NCBI RefSeq assembly: GCF_014641455.1
Contig: NZ_BMHT01000002.1
Location: 642,605 to 706,604 of the forward strand
Direction: 5' to 3'
Length of the DNA: 64,000 nucleotides
Source of the DNA: Hymenobacter cavernae
GTDB taxonomy: Bacteria > Bacteroidota > Bacteroidia > Cytophagales > Hymenobacteraceae
Shown: positions 23,612 through 31,771 of the stretch, piece after piece
How positions within the stretch are numbered: the first letter of the stretch is position 1
Layout: the number at the start of each line of letters is the position of its first letter
Program-made: the position numbers and the translations under genes
The notes under the pieces: generated by a model
Told to the model about the DNA's origin: nothing
Database searches by the model: none
What the model saw: only the letters and a program-made list of their open reading frames with translations

Positions 23612-24301
23612 ATGCAACCGACAGATGTTTTCCAGCAAGTGCTGGCAAAGGCAATGTCGGTACCTGACTTTGAGCGTTGGGTATACGACACACCTGCGTT
23701 AGAGCTGTTCCTTAGTGCCGACGAGTACTTGGAGCTAATCAGCCTGAATTACAAGGACAAATCAGCCTTGTACGAGCTGGAAAAGATAATAGGGCACTAC
23801 GTAGATTGGGGCCAAGTACGTAGCAATGAGCTGCAACAGCTGCTGCAAATCATAATCAGCCGTCCTGATAGCGACGCGGTACTACTAGCTCTTACTGCTA
23901 GCTACGATTGGTATTGCGACGGTTGTTCTTTTCTGTCAGACCTAGCTTTTGATTATGGATTGGCAACTGAGCAAGATTTTGGCTGGGAGGCTTATAAAAA
24001 CTGGAAGTCGATATCAGAAGAAGAGAGGCAGAAATACCTGGATCAGTTTTATCCGGGAGCCGCCCAAGAAGCCGCACGCGTACTTGAGTGGTTGGCGAGT
24101 GGCAGCATCCGGTTACACCTAAAATCGCAGCACGATGAGCTTGAGTATACCGATAATCGCGGCTCACTTGAACAAAAAGAACCATCCTTGCTCCTAAACA
24201 GTGCGAAAAGGTACGTGCCTGCCGCGCCCGCTCCAGCATCGGAAGCCAACAGGACTGCGCAGCTTGCTAAAAGCAAGAAGTGGTGGCAGTTCTGGAAATA
24301 A
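23612..24301 (+). CDS. Hypothetical protein with Trp-rich C-terminal tail
   Basis: 229 residues, not recognised. Acidic, helical, without signal or TM segments. N-terminal part DFERWVYDTPALELFLSADEYLELISLNYKDKSALYELEKII has the feel of SMI1/immunity-type small cytosolic proteins. After residue 190 comes an Ala/Pro linker and a basic-aromatic end KKWWQFWK. Such short WWxFW tails recur on Bacteroidota proteins in my experience, but their role is not known to me. Base composition is more AT-rich than its neighbours. It starts immediately after the psd terminator and stands alone. Confidence 0.75.
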   Translation: MQPTDVFQQVLAKAMSVPDFERWVYDTPALELFLSADEYLELISLNYKDKSALYELEKIIGHYVDWGQVRSNELQQLLQIIISRPDSDAVLLALTASYDWYCDGCSFLSDLAFDYGLATEQDFGWEAYKNWKSISEEERQKYLDQFYPGAAQEAARVLEWLASGSIRLHLKSQHDELEYTDNRGSLEQKEPSLLLNSAKRYVPAAPAPASEANRTAQLAKSKKWWQFWK

Positions 24302-24350
24302 TCATTGCTAAAATCACTGCGCCACAAGAGTGATGAGCTGCAACATACTA

Positions 24351-24764
24351 CTAGCGCCACTCTCCTTGTTGCAGCACAACCCGGTAGCCATCTTCGTCCT
24401 CGAAGGTAAGGCCGTGCTTATCCCAATAAGGATTGTAAGCCACAATAGGCTCGAAGCCGTGCTGCCGCATGCGGTCTACCGCTTGCTGCCACATACCTAG
24501 GTCAGGTAAATAAAAGACTAATAGGTTATCCGGGCTAGGTGCGCCGGCTACGAGGTGCCCACGGAGGTGCGTGAACTCGAAGTGGTACGGAAAACCTAGG
24601 TGGCCCAGCATCACGCCGTCGAAACCATTGTGGTCTTCAAACCGATACAGCACTTCCAACCCCAGCCCGTCGCGGTAGAAGGGAAGAAGTGCTTCGATGT
24701 TATTGGTTGGGCGCGCAACTCGCAAGATAGGAGCACCCGTTGCCAACGACGACGTGCCTGTCAT
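24351..24764 (-). CDS. VOC-family (glyoxalase-like) protein
   Basis: 137 residues from the ATG at 24762-24764 (MTGTSSLATGAPILRVARPT). One vicinal-oxygen-chelate unit made of two beta-alpha-beta-beta-beta halves: FYRDGLGLEVLYRFEDHNGFDGVMLGHLG and MWQQAVDRMRQHGFEPIV...HGLTFEDEDGYRVVLQ. Likely metal ligands are the His in YHFEFTH and the acidic residue in FEDEDGYRV. Substrate unknown; members include glyoxalase I, fosfomycin-type resistance proteins and dioxygenases. Starts 2 bp after the stop of the fRMsr gene, so the two form an operon. Confidence 0.85.
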   Translation of the reverse strand: MTGTSSLATGAPILRVARPTNNIEALLPFYRDGLGLEVLYRFEDHNGFDGVMLGHLGFPYHFEFTHLRGHLVAGAPSPDNLLVFYLPDLGMWQQAVDRMRQHGFEPIVAYNPYWDKHGLTFEDEDGYRVVLQQGEWR

Positions 24765-24766
24765 GG

Positions 24767-25249
24767 CTAGAACCACTGCACCATCAGCTGCGCGAGCTGC
24801 TCCAGGTACACCTGGTCGTCGTGGTCGAAGTCGTTGAGTTGGTCGCTGTCCACGTCGAGCACCATCACTACGCGGCCTTCCTTTAGCACCGGGACCACGA
24901 TTTCGGAGCGAGAGGCGCTGCTGCACGCAATATGACCGGGAAATGCGTCTACATCAGGCACCAGCACGGTTTCCGCGCGGGCCCAACTGGTGCCGCACAC
25001 CCCCTTACCGTGCCGGATGCGCGTGCAGGCGACTGGTCCCTGAAACGGACCTAGCACTAGTTCATTGTCTTTCACCACATAAGCGCCCACCCAGAAAAAG
25101 TTGAAAGCTTGCTTCAGGACGGCCATTACGTTAGCTAGGTTCGCTGTTTGGTCCGGCTCGCCGGTAGTCAGGGCTTCAATCTGGGGGAGAAGCTGCCGGT
25201 ATTTTTCGGCTTTGGTAAGCGTAATATCAAGGATGAGGTCTTCAGCCAT
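24767..25249 (-). CDS. msrC: Free methionine-(R)-sulfoxide reductase (GAF domain)
   Basis: 160 residues, a single GAF domain that reduces free Met-R-sulfoxide. Seen: FWVGAYVV, LGPFQGPVACTRIRHGKGVCGTSWA, VPDVDAFPGHIACSSASRSEIVVPV and VLDVDSDQLNDFDHDD. The three Cys (VAC, GVC, IAC) are the conserved catalytic and resolving residues of the YebR/fRMsr family. Cytosolic oxidative-stress repair. First gene of a pair with the VOC protein. Upstream gap to ribD is about 100 bp of inverted word repeats. Confidence 0.93.
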   Translation of the reverse strand: MAEDLILDITLTKAEKYRQLLPQIEALTTGEPDQTANLANVMAVLKQAFNFFWVGAYVVKDNELVLGPFQGPVACTRIRHGKGVCGTSWARAETVLVPDVDAFPGHIACSSASRSEIVVPVLKEGRVVMVLDVDSDQLNDFDHDDQVYLEQLAQLMVQWF

Positions 25250-25350
25250 GGATTCGTTTTTTGTTGTCGGTTGTTTGTTTTTCGTTAGTAATCGTCTGAC
25301 GGTTAAGGTGTCGAACGAGAGCTGCCAGCCAACAGCTAAAAGCCAGCAGC

Positions 25351-26385
25351 TTAACTGTTCTGGTAAATAAACAAATCATCCGCACCAAAGGTGAGATGCT
25401 CGCGCAAACCAGCCAGCCCCGGCTTCGGTGCCAAGATACCGCCGCCAAGCTGCTTGGCATTGCGCAGCACCCTGGCTTCGTCCCACAAACCGTCGCGCAT
25501 CAAAGAGTTAAGCACCGTCGGGCCGCCTTCTACCAGCACCGATTGCACGTTGCGCCGATACAGATCGGCAAACAGCTGCGGGAACAGATCGTCGGCCTCC
25601 GTGAGCGTCACAAACTCCAGGTTCGGCTTGTTGGCCCGCTCGCGGTAGGTGTAGATTACCGTCGGAATCTGCTCATCGAGTACGTGGTGCGTGGGCGGCA
25701 GGCTCAGGTTTTTGTCGATAATAACGCGCAAGGGCGCTTGCCCCCACCACTCGCGCACGTTCAGAGTGGGGTTGTCGTGCAAAGCTGTGCGCGTGCCAAT
25801 TAGGATGGCTTGTTCCTCCGCCCGCCACTGGTGCACCACGACCCGAGCTAGCTCCCCGCTGATCTGAATGGGCTGAAAGTACGGTCCAGCCAGGAAGCCA
25901 TCGGCGGTTTCGGCCCACTTCAGCACCACGTAGGGCCGTTTTTTCTCCTGAAACGTGAAGAAGCGCCGGTTGAGCCAGCGTCCTTCGGCCGCCAGTACGT
26001 CGGTTTCGACGTGGATGCCGGCGGCGCGCAATTTCTCCAAGCCTTGGCCTGCCACTAGCGGGTTAGGATCGAGGTTACAAACCACGACTTCCTTCACCTT
26101 TTTGGCAATGAGCAAATCGGCGCAGGGCGGCGTTTTGCCGTGGTGCGAGCAAGGCTCCAGGGTCACGTACACGCGGCTTTCCAGCAGCAGGCTTTCGTCG
26201 GTCACCGAAGCGAGGGCATTCACCTCGGCATGTGGGCCGCCGTACTGCCGGTGCCAACCCTCGCCGATGATACGGCCGTTGTGCGTGACGACGCAGCCTA
26301 CGACCGGGTTGGGTCGGGCGTAGCCGGTACCTAGCCTCGCCAGATCGAGGGCGCGGCGCATCATCAGGTTATCGAAATCGGCCAT
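25351..26385 (-). CDS. ribD: Riboflavin biosynthesis deaminase/reductase
   Basis: Bifunctional enzyme of riboflavin synthesis: deaminates and then reduces the pyrimidine intermediate. 344 residues from the ATG at 26383-26385 (MADFDNLMMRRALDLARLG). A longer in-frame start would be encoded by the GGTGAGTGG gap repeat and is rejected. Seen: YARPNPVVGCVV, zinc site HAEVNAL and PCSHHGKTPPCADLL, then the reductase domain VVLKWAETADGFLAG, QAILIGTRTALHDNPTLNVR and VLVEGGPTVLNSLM. No other rib genes are in the window. Confidence 0.95.
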   Translation of the reverse strand: MADFDNLMMRRALDLARLGTGYARPNPVVGCVVTHNGRIIGEGWHRQYGGPHAEVNALASVTDESLLLESRVYVTLEPCSHHGKTPPCADLLIAKKVKEVVVCNLDPNPLVAGQGLEKLRAAGIHVETDVLAAEGRWLNRRFFTFQEKKRPYVVLKWAETADGFLAGPYFQPIQISGELARVVVHQWRAEEQAILIGTRTALHDNPTLNVREWWGQAPLRVIIDKNLSLPPTHHVLDEQIPTVIYTYRERANKPNLEFVTLTEADDLFPQLFADLYRRNVQSVLVEGGPTVLNSLMRDGLWDEARVLRNAKQLGGGILAPKPGLAGLREHLTFGADDLFIYQNS

Positions 26386-26389
26386 AGTG

Positions 26390-26516
26390 GGTGGGAGAGT
26401 GGTGAGTGGTGAGGTGGTGAGTGGTGAAATAGTCAAATATGCGGCAGTAATTTGATGTTCTATTTACCAGTTTATATACCAACATCACAACTCACCCCTC
26501 ACCACCTCACCATCTC
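26390..26516. repeat. Gap inverted repeat, 'GGTGAGT' words
   Basis: Left half has tandem GGTGAGTGGTGAGGTGGTGAG; right half has ACTCACCCCTCACCACCTCACC. The halves pair imperfectly over about 20 bp with an AT-rich centre. It lies between the divergent ribD and prmC genes, right up to both start codons, so it overlaps both promoter/leader regions. Confidence 0.65.
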
Positions 26517-27380
26517 ATGCCCACCATTCGCCAGCTTGCCGCTGACCTCACCACCGCGCTACTCGCCGTTTATCCTGCTTCCGAGGCGGCGGCTGTTGCC
26601 GGATTGGTGCTGGAGCACTTGTTGCAACTCTCGCCACTTCAGCGCCGTGTGCGTGCCGATGAGGAAGTAGCGCCCGCGGTAGTGGCACAATTGCCCGAAT
26701 TGCAAGCTCGTTTGTTGCGCCACGAGCCGGTGCAGTATGTGCTTGGCGTAGCGTGGTTTGCGGATATGGAGCTGGAAGTAACGCCCGCCACCCTCATACC
26801 TAGGCCCGAAACGGAAGAGCTGGTGCGGCTGATTGCCGAAGAGCAGAAAGGGCGGGCTGGACTGACTGTGCTGGATGTCGGCACCGGCACCGGTTGTATT
26901 CCGCTGACCTTGAGTAAGATGCTTGTGAAGGCCCATATCTTCAGCGTCGATGTTTCTGCTGAAGCGCTGGCTGTGGCTCGCCGCAATGCGGTCCGCTACA
27001 ACGCACCCATCGAGTTTCAGCAGCTCGATATTTTGCGGGAAGCGCCCCAAAACCTAGGTTCGCAGTCGGTGGATGTGCTGGTCAGCAATCCGCCGTACGT
27101 GCTGGAGAACGAGCGGCCGCTGATGCGCGCCAACGTGCTCGACTACGAGCCGGCCACCGCGCTGTTCGTGCCCGACACCGACCCACTGCTCTTCTATCGC
27201 CGCATTGCCGAATTGGGCCAAAACTTGCTAAAGCCGGGCGGCACGCTCTATTTTGAAATCAACGAACAGTATGCCTTGTTGCTGCAAGATCTGCTCACCA
27301 ACCTAGGCTACAAGCAGATACGAACGCACCAGGATTTGTTCGGCAAAGACCGAATGCTGCGAGGGAGTTGGGAAGAATAA
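26517..27380 (+). CDS. prmC: Release factor glutamine N5-methyltransferase
   Basis: Methylates the GGQ Gln of peptide chain release factors. 287 residues. N-terminal helical domain (1-95, with HEPVQYVLGVAWF), then a SAM-dependent Rossmann fold: IPRPETEELV, VLDVGTGTGCIPLTL (motif I), FSVDVSAEALAVARRNAV, and the signature NPPYVLENE (catalytic NPPY near residue 190). LLFYRRIAELGQNLLKPGGTLYFE completes it. Divergent from ribD across a repeat-filled 131-bp gap. The IPRP is encoded over a CCTAGG palindrome. Confidence 0.95.
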   Translation: MPTIRQLAADLTTALLAVYPASEAAAVAGLVLEHLLQLSPLQRRVRADEEVAPAVVAQLPELQARLLRHEPVQYVLGVAWFADMELEVTPATLIPRPETEELVRLIAEEQKGRAGLTVLDVGTGTGCIPLTLSKMLVKAHIFSVDVSAEALAVARRNAVRYNAPIEFQQLDILREAPQNLGSQSVDVLVSNPPYVLENERPLMRANVLDYEPATALFVPDTDPLLFYRRIAELGQNLLKPGGTLYFEINEQYALLLQDLLTNLGYKQIRTHQDLFGKDRMLRGSWEE

Positions 27381-27445
27381 AGCGCAAAGCAGCACCTAGG
27401 TTAGCTAACTTCCTTTCTGACAAGGCTCGCAAGTAGGAAAACCGC

Positions 27446-27454
27446 TACCTTTGC
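27446..27454 (+). promoter_or_regulatory. Candidate -7 element upstream of polysaccharide genes
   Basis: TACCTTTGC fits TAnnTTTG and lies 46 bp before the GTG start of the acyltransferase gene, the first gene of the nucleotide-sugar cluster. No TTG was found at the expected upstream distance, so the call rests on one element. Confidence 0.4.
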
Positions 27455-27499
27455 CGCCTAAAAAGCAGCCTGCGGCCGCACTCATCTTTTACGCTTTCT

Positions 27500-28108
27500 G
27501 TGACCGAAACTCCTGCTTACTTCGCGCATCCAACCGCCGTTCTGGACGAAGGCTGCCGCATCGGTGATGGGTGCCGCATCTGGCATTTTTCGCACCTGAT
27601 GCCGGGCTGCGAGTTAGGCGAAGGGTGCAGCATCGGGCAAAACGTGATGGTGGCCGATGGCGTGCGGCTAGGTCGGAATGTGAAGGTGCAGAACAACGTG
27701 AGCCTTTATAGTGGCGTGGTGTGTGAAGATGACGTGTTCCTGGGGCCATCGGTGGTATTCACCAACGTCAAAAACCCGCGTAGCGCTGTGCCCCGCCGCG
27801 GGGCAGGTCATTACCAGACTACCTACCTGGAACAAGGCGTGAGCATCGGCGCGAACAGCACCATCGTGTGTGGCGTACGCCTAGGTCAGTATGCCTTTGT
27901 GGGGGCCGGCTCGGTCGTGACGAAAGATGTGGCGCCGTTTGCTTTGGTGTACGGCAACCCCGCCCGGCCCCGTGGTTGGATGAGCGCCTACGGGCACCGC
28001 CTGGCTTTCGATGCAGCCGGGCACGCTACTTGCCCCGAGAGCGGCGAACAGTACGAGTTGACCGCTGAAAATCAGGTCAAACGAATTTCTTCGATTCAAA
28101 ATCTATAA
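27500..28108 (+). CDS. Left-handed beta-helix acyltransferase (WbpD/WbbJ type)
   Basis: 202 residues from a GTG start. Hexapeptide repeats run from about residue 10 to 155 (FAHPTAVLDEGCRIGDGCRIW, GCSIGQNVMV, GVSIGANSTIVCGVRLG, AFVGAGSVVTKDV), ending with the common YGNPARPRGWMS. Acetylates amino-sugar nucleotides during O-antigen or capsule synthesis, like WbpD, which acts on UDP-3-amino-GlcNAc-uronate. WbpD makes a UDP-diNAc-uronate from the product of a UDP-GlcNAc dehydrogenase, and such a dehydrogenase is the next gene. The acceptor is not certain. First gene of the cluster. Confidence 0.88.
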   Translation: MTETPAYFAHPTAVLDEGCRIGDGCRIWHFSHLMPGCELGEGCSIGQNVMVADGVRLGRNVKVQNNVSLYSGVVCEDDVFLGPSVVFTNVKNPRSAVPRRGAGHYQTTYLEQGVSIGANSTIVCGVRLGQYAFVGAGSVVTKDVAPFALVYGNPARPRGWMSAYGHRLAFDAAGHATCPESGEQYELTAENQVKRISSIQNL

Positions 28109-28131
28109 TTCATACTCTTAGGATTTCCGTC

Positions 28132-29427
28132 GTGTACGAGCAGTTACTTCAAAAGCAGGCCAAGCTGGCCGTTATCGGCCTAGGGTATGTGGGCCTGCCT
28201 ATCGCCCTCGAATTTGCCCGCAAACTTCAGGTTATTGGCTTCGATATCAACGCCGAACGCATCGAGATGATGCGCAACAACATAGACCCCAGCGGCGAGT
28301 TGGAAGTCAAGGATTTCGAAGGCTGCGACATCACCTTCACCGATTCGCTCGACGTGTTGCGCGAGGCGCAGTTCTTCATCGTGGCTGTGCCTACGCCCAT
28401 TGACGAGCACGCCATGCCCGACCTGAAGCCGTTGCTCGGTGCCTCAGGCAGCGTAGGTAAGGTGCTGAAACAAGGTGATTATGTGGTGTTTGAGTCGACG
28501 GTGTACCCTGGCTGCACCGAGGAAGACTGCATTCCGGTCCTGGAAAAGCTTTCGGGCCTGAAGTTTCCGACGGACTTCAAAGTAGGCTACTCGCCCGAGC
28601 GCATCAACCCCGGCGACAAGGAGCACACACTGGCGCGCATCGTGAAAGTAGTGTCGGGTTGCGACGAGGAGTCCTTGGATGTGATTGCGAAAGTGTACGA
28701 GCTGGTCGTGACGGCCGGCGTGCACCGCGCCAGCAGCATCCGCGTAGCCGAAGCCGCCAAGATTATCGAGAACACCCAGCGCGACGTGAACATCGCCCTG
28801 ATGAACGAGCTGTCGATGATCTTCGACCGCATGAGCATCAACACCTACGAGGTGCTGGAAGCCGCCGGCACGAAGTGGAACTTCCTCCGGTTCTCGCCCG
28901 GCCTGGTGGGCGGCCACTGCATCGGTGTCGATCCTTACTACCTGACCTACAAGGCAAAAGAACTAGGTTACGACGCCAAAGTCATTCTCTCCGGCCGCAC
29001 CACCAACGACAACATGGGTGCTTACATCGCCCGCAAAACGGTGCAGATGATGATCAAGCAGGGCAAGGACGTGGCGAAAAGCAAGGTGCTGGTGATGGGT
29101 GCCACCTTCAAGGAAAACGTGGAAGACATCCGCAATTCCAAAGTGGCCGACGTCATTCAGGAGCTGCGCAACTTCTCGGTGAACGTGGACATCGTCGATC
29201 CGCACGCTGATTCCGACGAGCTGCACCACGAGTACGGCTTCCGCCTGACAGCTCCCGAAAACCTAGGTCACGATTATGACGGGGTTATCGTAGCGGTCAG
29301 CCACAAGCCGTACACGGAGCTGGACGAGGCTTACTTCCAATCGATTACGTCCGAAAACGCGGTTTTGGTGGATATCAAAGGCCTGTTCCGGAGCAGAATT
29401 CAGGAGCTGCAGTATTGGAGTCTATAG
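28132..29427 (+). CDS. UDP-N-acetyl-hexosamine 6-dehydrogenase (WbpO/TviB type)
   Basis: 431 residues from a GTG start 23 bp after the acyltransferase stop. NAD-dependent four-electron oxidation of a UDP-HexNAc to the uronate. Seen: N-terminal Rossmann VIGLGYVGLPIALEFA, FIVAVPTPID, VVFESTVYPGCTEED, YSPERINPGD, middle domain AKIIENTQRDVNIALMNE, and the catalytic Cys in GLVGGHCIGVDPYYLTYKA. A C-terminal Rossmann domain (KVLVMGATFKENVEDIRNSK) follows. The closest subfamily by motif is WbpO/TviB rather than UDP-glucose dehydrogenase (Ugd). A wbpP-like epimerase gene lies 2.3 kb downstream and would supply UDP-GalNAc. Confidence 0.9.
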   Translation: MYEQLLQKQAKLAVIGLGYVGLPIALEFARKLQVIGFDINAERIEMMRNNIDPSGELEVKDFEGCDITFTDSLDVLREAQFFIVAVPTPIDEHAMPDLKPLLGASGSVGKVLKQGDYVVFESTVYPGCTEEDCIPVLEKLSGLKFPTDFKVGYSPERINPGDKEHTLARIVKVVSGCDEESLDVIAKVYELVVTAGVHRASSIRVAEAAKIIENTQRDVNIALMNELSMIFDRMSINTYEVLEAAGTKWNFLRFSPGLVGGHCIGVDPYYLTYKAKELGYDAKVILSGRTTNDNMGAYIARKTVQMMIKQGKDVAKSKVLVMGATFKENVEDIRNSKVADVIQELRNFSVNVDIVDPHADSDELHHEYGFRLTAPENLGHDYDGVIVAVSHKPYTELDEAYFQSITSENAVLVDIKGLFRSRIQELQYWSL

Positions 29428-29508
29428 AGTAGCTGAGTAACTGAGTAGCTGAGTAATCGTTCTAGTAGTTTACTCCTTTACTTAGTTACTCTCTCACTCA
29501 GTTACGCA
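29428..29508. repeat. Gap inverted repeat, 'GAGTAACT' words
   Basis: Left side GAGTAGCTGAGTAACTGAGT, right side ACTTAGTTACTCTCTCACTC; the two sides are complementary in patches. Fills the 81-bp gap between the dehydrogenase and galE, both on the plus strand. It could form an intercistronic hairpin. Confidence 0.6.
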
Positions 29509-30540
29509 TTGGAAAACATGGAACGAGCAAAAATACTAGTGACGGGTGGCGCAGGCTTTATAGGCTCCCACGCGGTAGTTGAGTTGTATGAGGCAGGCTA
29601 TCAGCCGATTATTGTCGACGACTTCAGCAATTCGAAGGAGTCTGTATTGCGTGGTATTCAGGAAATCCTAGGTGTCGAGATTCCCTGCCATGACATCGAC
29701 TGCGGCGACGCGGACGCGCTACGCGGGGTGTTCTCGCAGGAGAAGGACATCAAGGGCATCATTCACTTTGCGGCCTTCAAAGCCGTGGGCGAGTCGATGC
29801 AGAAGCCGTTGGCCTACTACCGCAACAACGTGGGCTCCCTGATGACGCTGCTGACGGTAATGCCCGAATTCGGCATTAAGAACTTCGTGTTTTCGTCGTC
29901 GTGCACCGTGTACGGTATTCCGGACCAGCTGCCCGTGACGGAGCAAACACCCACGAAGCCAGCTACTTCGCCCTACGGCAATACCAAGAAGATCTGCGAG
30001 GACATTCTCACGGATGTCGCCAAAGCCAGCGACTCGTTGCATACCATTCTGCTGCGCTACTTCAATCCGATCGGCGCGCATCCATCAGCTAAGATTGGCG
30101 AGCTGCCCCTGGGTGTGCCCCAAAACCTGGTACCTTTTATCACGCAAACGGCCGCCGGCATCCGCGAGAAGCTGACCATCTACGGCAATACCTACGATAC
30201 GCCCGATGGCACCAACATCCGCGACTACATCTACGTGGTCGACCTGGCGAAGGCCCACGTAGTAGCCGTGCAGCGCCTGCTCGATGAGAAAGGCGAAGCA
30301 GTAGAAGTCTTCAACGTAGGCACCGGCCGCGGCAACAGCGTGCTGGAAGTGGTAAATGCTTTCGAAAAGGCAACCGGCGTGAAGCTAAATTACACCATCG
30401 GCCCACCCCGCGCCGGCGACGTCCCCGCCATTTACGCCGACGTTACGAAAGCCACGAACGAGCTAGGTTTCAAGACGACTTCCTCCTTGGAAGAGGCACT
30501 GGCCAGCGCCTGGAAATGGCAGGAATCATTGGCGAAGTAG
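29509..30540 (+). CDS. galE: UDP-glucose 4-epimerase
   Basis: Interconverts UDP-glucose and UDP-galactose (possibly the GlcNAc forms). 343 residues from a TTG; an ATG three codons later (29518) is an equally good start. Seen: ILVTGGAGFIGSHAVVELY, GIIHFAAFKAVGES, FSSSCTVYG (catalytic Ser/Thr), YGNTKKICEDIL (Tyr-x-x-x-Lys), RYFNPIGAHPSAKIGE, NIRDYIYVVDLAKAHV and NVGTGRGNSVLEVV. Part of the nucleotide-sugar run, separated from neighbours only by word-repeat gaps. Confidence 0.94.
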   Translation: MENMERAKILVTGGAGFIGSHAVVELYEAGYQPIIVDDFSNSKESVLRGIQEILGVEIPCHDIDCGDADALRGVFSQEKDIKGIIHFAAFKAVGESMQKPLAYYRNNVGSLMTLLTVMPEFGIKNFVFSSSCTVYGIPDQLPVTEQTPTKPATSPYGNTKKICEDILTDVAKASDSLHTILLRYFNPIGAHPSAKIGELPLGVPQNLVPFITQTAAGIREKLTIYGNTYDTPDGTNIRDYIYVVDLAKAHVVAVQRLLDEKGEAVEVFNVGTGRGNSVLEVVNAFEKATGVKLNYTIGPPRAGDVPAIYADVTKATNELGFKTTSSLEEALASAWKWQESLAK

Positions 30541-30624
30541 TGAGGTAGTGAGCTTGCAGAATAATCTGAATGACAGCTCACTACTTCACCAACTCGCCAG
30601 TTCACCATCTCACTATCTCATCTT
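30541..30624. repeat. Gap inverted repeat, 'GTAGTGAG' words
   Basis: Left GTAGTGAGGTAGTGAGCT (from 30538), right AGCTCACTACTTCACCAACT and more of the same. The core AGTGAGCT/AGCTCACT pairs exactly. Fills the gap between galE and rfbB. Confidence 0.6.
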
Positions 30625-31680
30625 ATGAAAATCATTATCACGGGCGGAGCTGGCTTTATCGGATCACACGTTGTACGGCTGTTTGTCACGAAGTATCCGG
30701 AGTACCAAATCCTGAACCTGGATGCGCTGACGTATGCCGGCAATCTGGAGAACCTGCGAGATGTGGAAGGCGCGCCTAACTACCGCTTCGTAAAAGGTGA
30801 TATTGCCGATCAAGCGTTTGTAGATGAGCTGTTTGCCCGCGAAGAGCCGGATGCGGTGATCCATCTGGCGGCGGAGTCGCATGTCGACCGTTCCATTACG
30901 GACCCGCTGGCATTCGTGAAGACCAATGTGCTAGGTACGGTACACTTGCTGAACGCCGCCAAAAACCTCTGGAAGCCCAAGGGCTACGAAGGCCACACGT
31001 TCTACCACGTCAGCACCGATGAGGTGTATGGCTCCCTGGAGATGGGCACGGAGATGTTTACGGAGGAAACGCCCTATGATCCTCGTTCACCTTATTCGGC
31101 ATCCAAAGCTAGCTCCGACCACTTCGTGCGGGCCTGGTACCACACCTACGGACTGCCGGTGAAGCTGAGTAACTGCTCGAACAACTACGGACCCAATCAC
31201 TTCCCCGAAAAGTTGATTCCGCTGGCGATTCACCGCATTCAGCACGGGCAGCCGGTGCCGGTGTACGGCAAAGGTGAGAACGTGCGCGACTGGCTGTTCG
31301 TGAAAGACCACGCTACTGCCATCGATGCTGTGTTCCACAGAGGCAAGCTAGGTGATACCTACAACATCGGCGGCGTGAATGAGTGGCAGAACATCGACCT
31401 GATTCGCCTGCTCTGCGACGTACTGGATGAGAAAACCGGCAAGCCGCAAGGCACTTCCCGGCAGCTCATCACCTTCGTGACCGACCGCGCCGGCCACGAC
31501 CTGCGTTACGCCATCGACTCGTCGAAAATTATGAACGAGCTAGGTTGGAAGCCCTCCGTTACCTTCGAGCAAGGCTTGGCCCAAACCGTCGATTGGTATC
31601 TGGCCAATACCGAGTGGCTGGAACACGTAACCAGCGGCGCCTACCAGGATTACTACCACCAGCAATACGCCACGAGGTAG
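30625..31680 (+). CDS. rfbB: dTDP-glucose 4,6-dehydratase
   Basis: Converts dTDP-glucose to dTDP-4-keto-6-deoxyglucose. 351 residues. Seen: ITGGAGFIGSHVVRLF, LDALTYAGNLENL, HLAAESHVDRSI, FYHVSTDEVYGSL (catalytic Asp-Glu after Thr), YSASKASSDHFVRAW (Tyr-x-x-x-Lys), NCSNNYGPNHFPEKLIPLAI and VRDWLFVKDHATAID. Its substrate is made by rfbA 1.2 kb downstream. rfbC and rfbD are not in the window, so the keto-sugar may feed another deoxysugar or those genes lie elsewhere. Confidence 0.96.
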   Translation: MKIIITGGAGFIGSHVVRLFVTKYPEYQILNLDALTYAGNLENLRDVEGAPNYRFVKGDIADQAFVDELFAREEPDAVIHLAAESHVDRSITDPLAFVKTNVLGTVHLLNAAKNLWKPKGYEGHTFYHVSTDEVYGSLEMGTEMFTEETPYDPRSPYSASKASSDHFVRAWYHTYGLPVKLSNCSNNYGPNHFPEKLIPLAIHRIQHGQPVPVYGKGENVRDWLFVKDHATAIDAVFHRGKLGDTYNIGGVNEWQNIDLIRLLCDVLDEKTGKPQGTSRQLITFVTDRAGHDLRYAIDSSKIMNELGWKPSVTFEQGLAQTVDWYLANTEWLEHVTSGAYQDYYHQQYATR

Positions 31681-31771
31681 AAGTTTTAAATTATGAGTGT
31701 TGAATGGTGAGTTATCCAATAGAAGACACCTTCAACTCAACATTAAACACTTAACACTCAACATTCCCACT
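31681..31771. repeat. Gap inverted repeat, 'AGTGTTGA' words
   Basis: Left ATGAGTGTTGAATGGTGAGT, right CTCAACATTAAACACTTAACACTCAACATT. GTGTTGA/TCAACAT-type words pair in patches. It lies between rfbB and the wbpP-like gene and encodes a spurious 25-codon in-frame extension of the latter. Confidence 0.6.

Noticed and set aside
26386-26436. Upstream start of ribD adding 17 codons
   Set aside because: The extra codons come from the GGTGAGTGG gap repeat (SPLTTSPLTT), absent from the family.
28659-29210. 183-codon frame in the UDP-sugar dehydrogenase gene
   Set aside because: Arg/His-rich shadow in another frame of a gene with clear motifs throughout.
29428-31771. Short repeats in gaps as a possible CRISPR array
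   Set aside because: Words are inverted, degenerate and differ between gaps; there are no uniform repeats with unique spacers and no cas genes.
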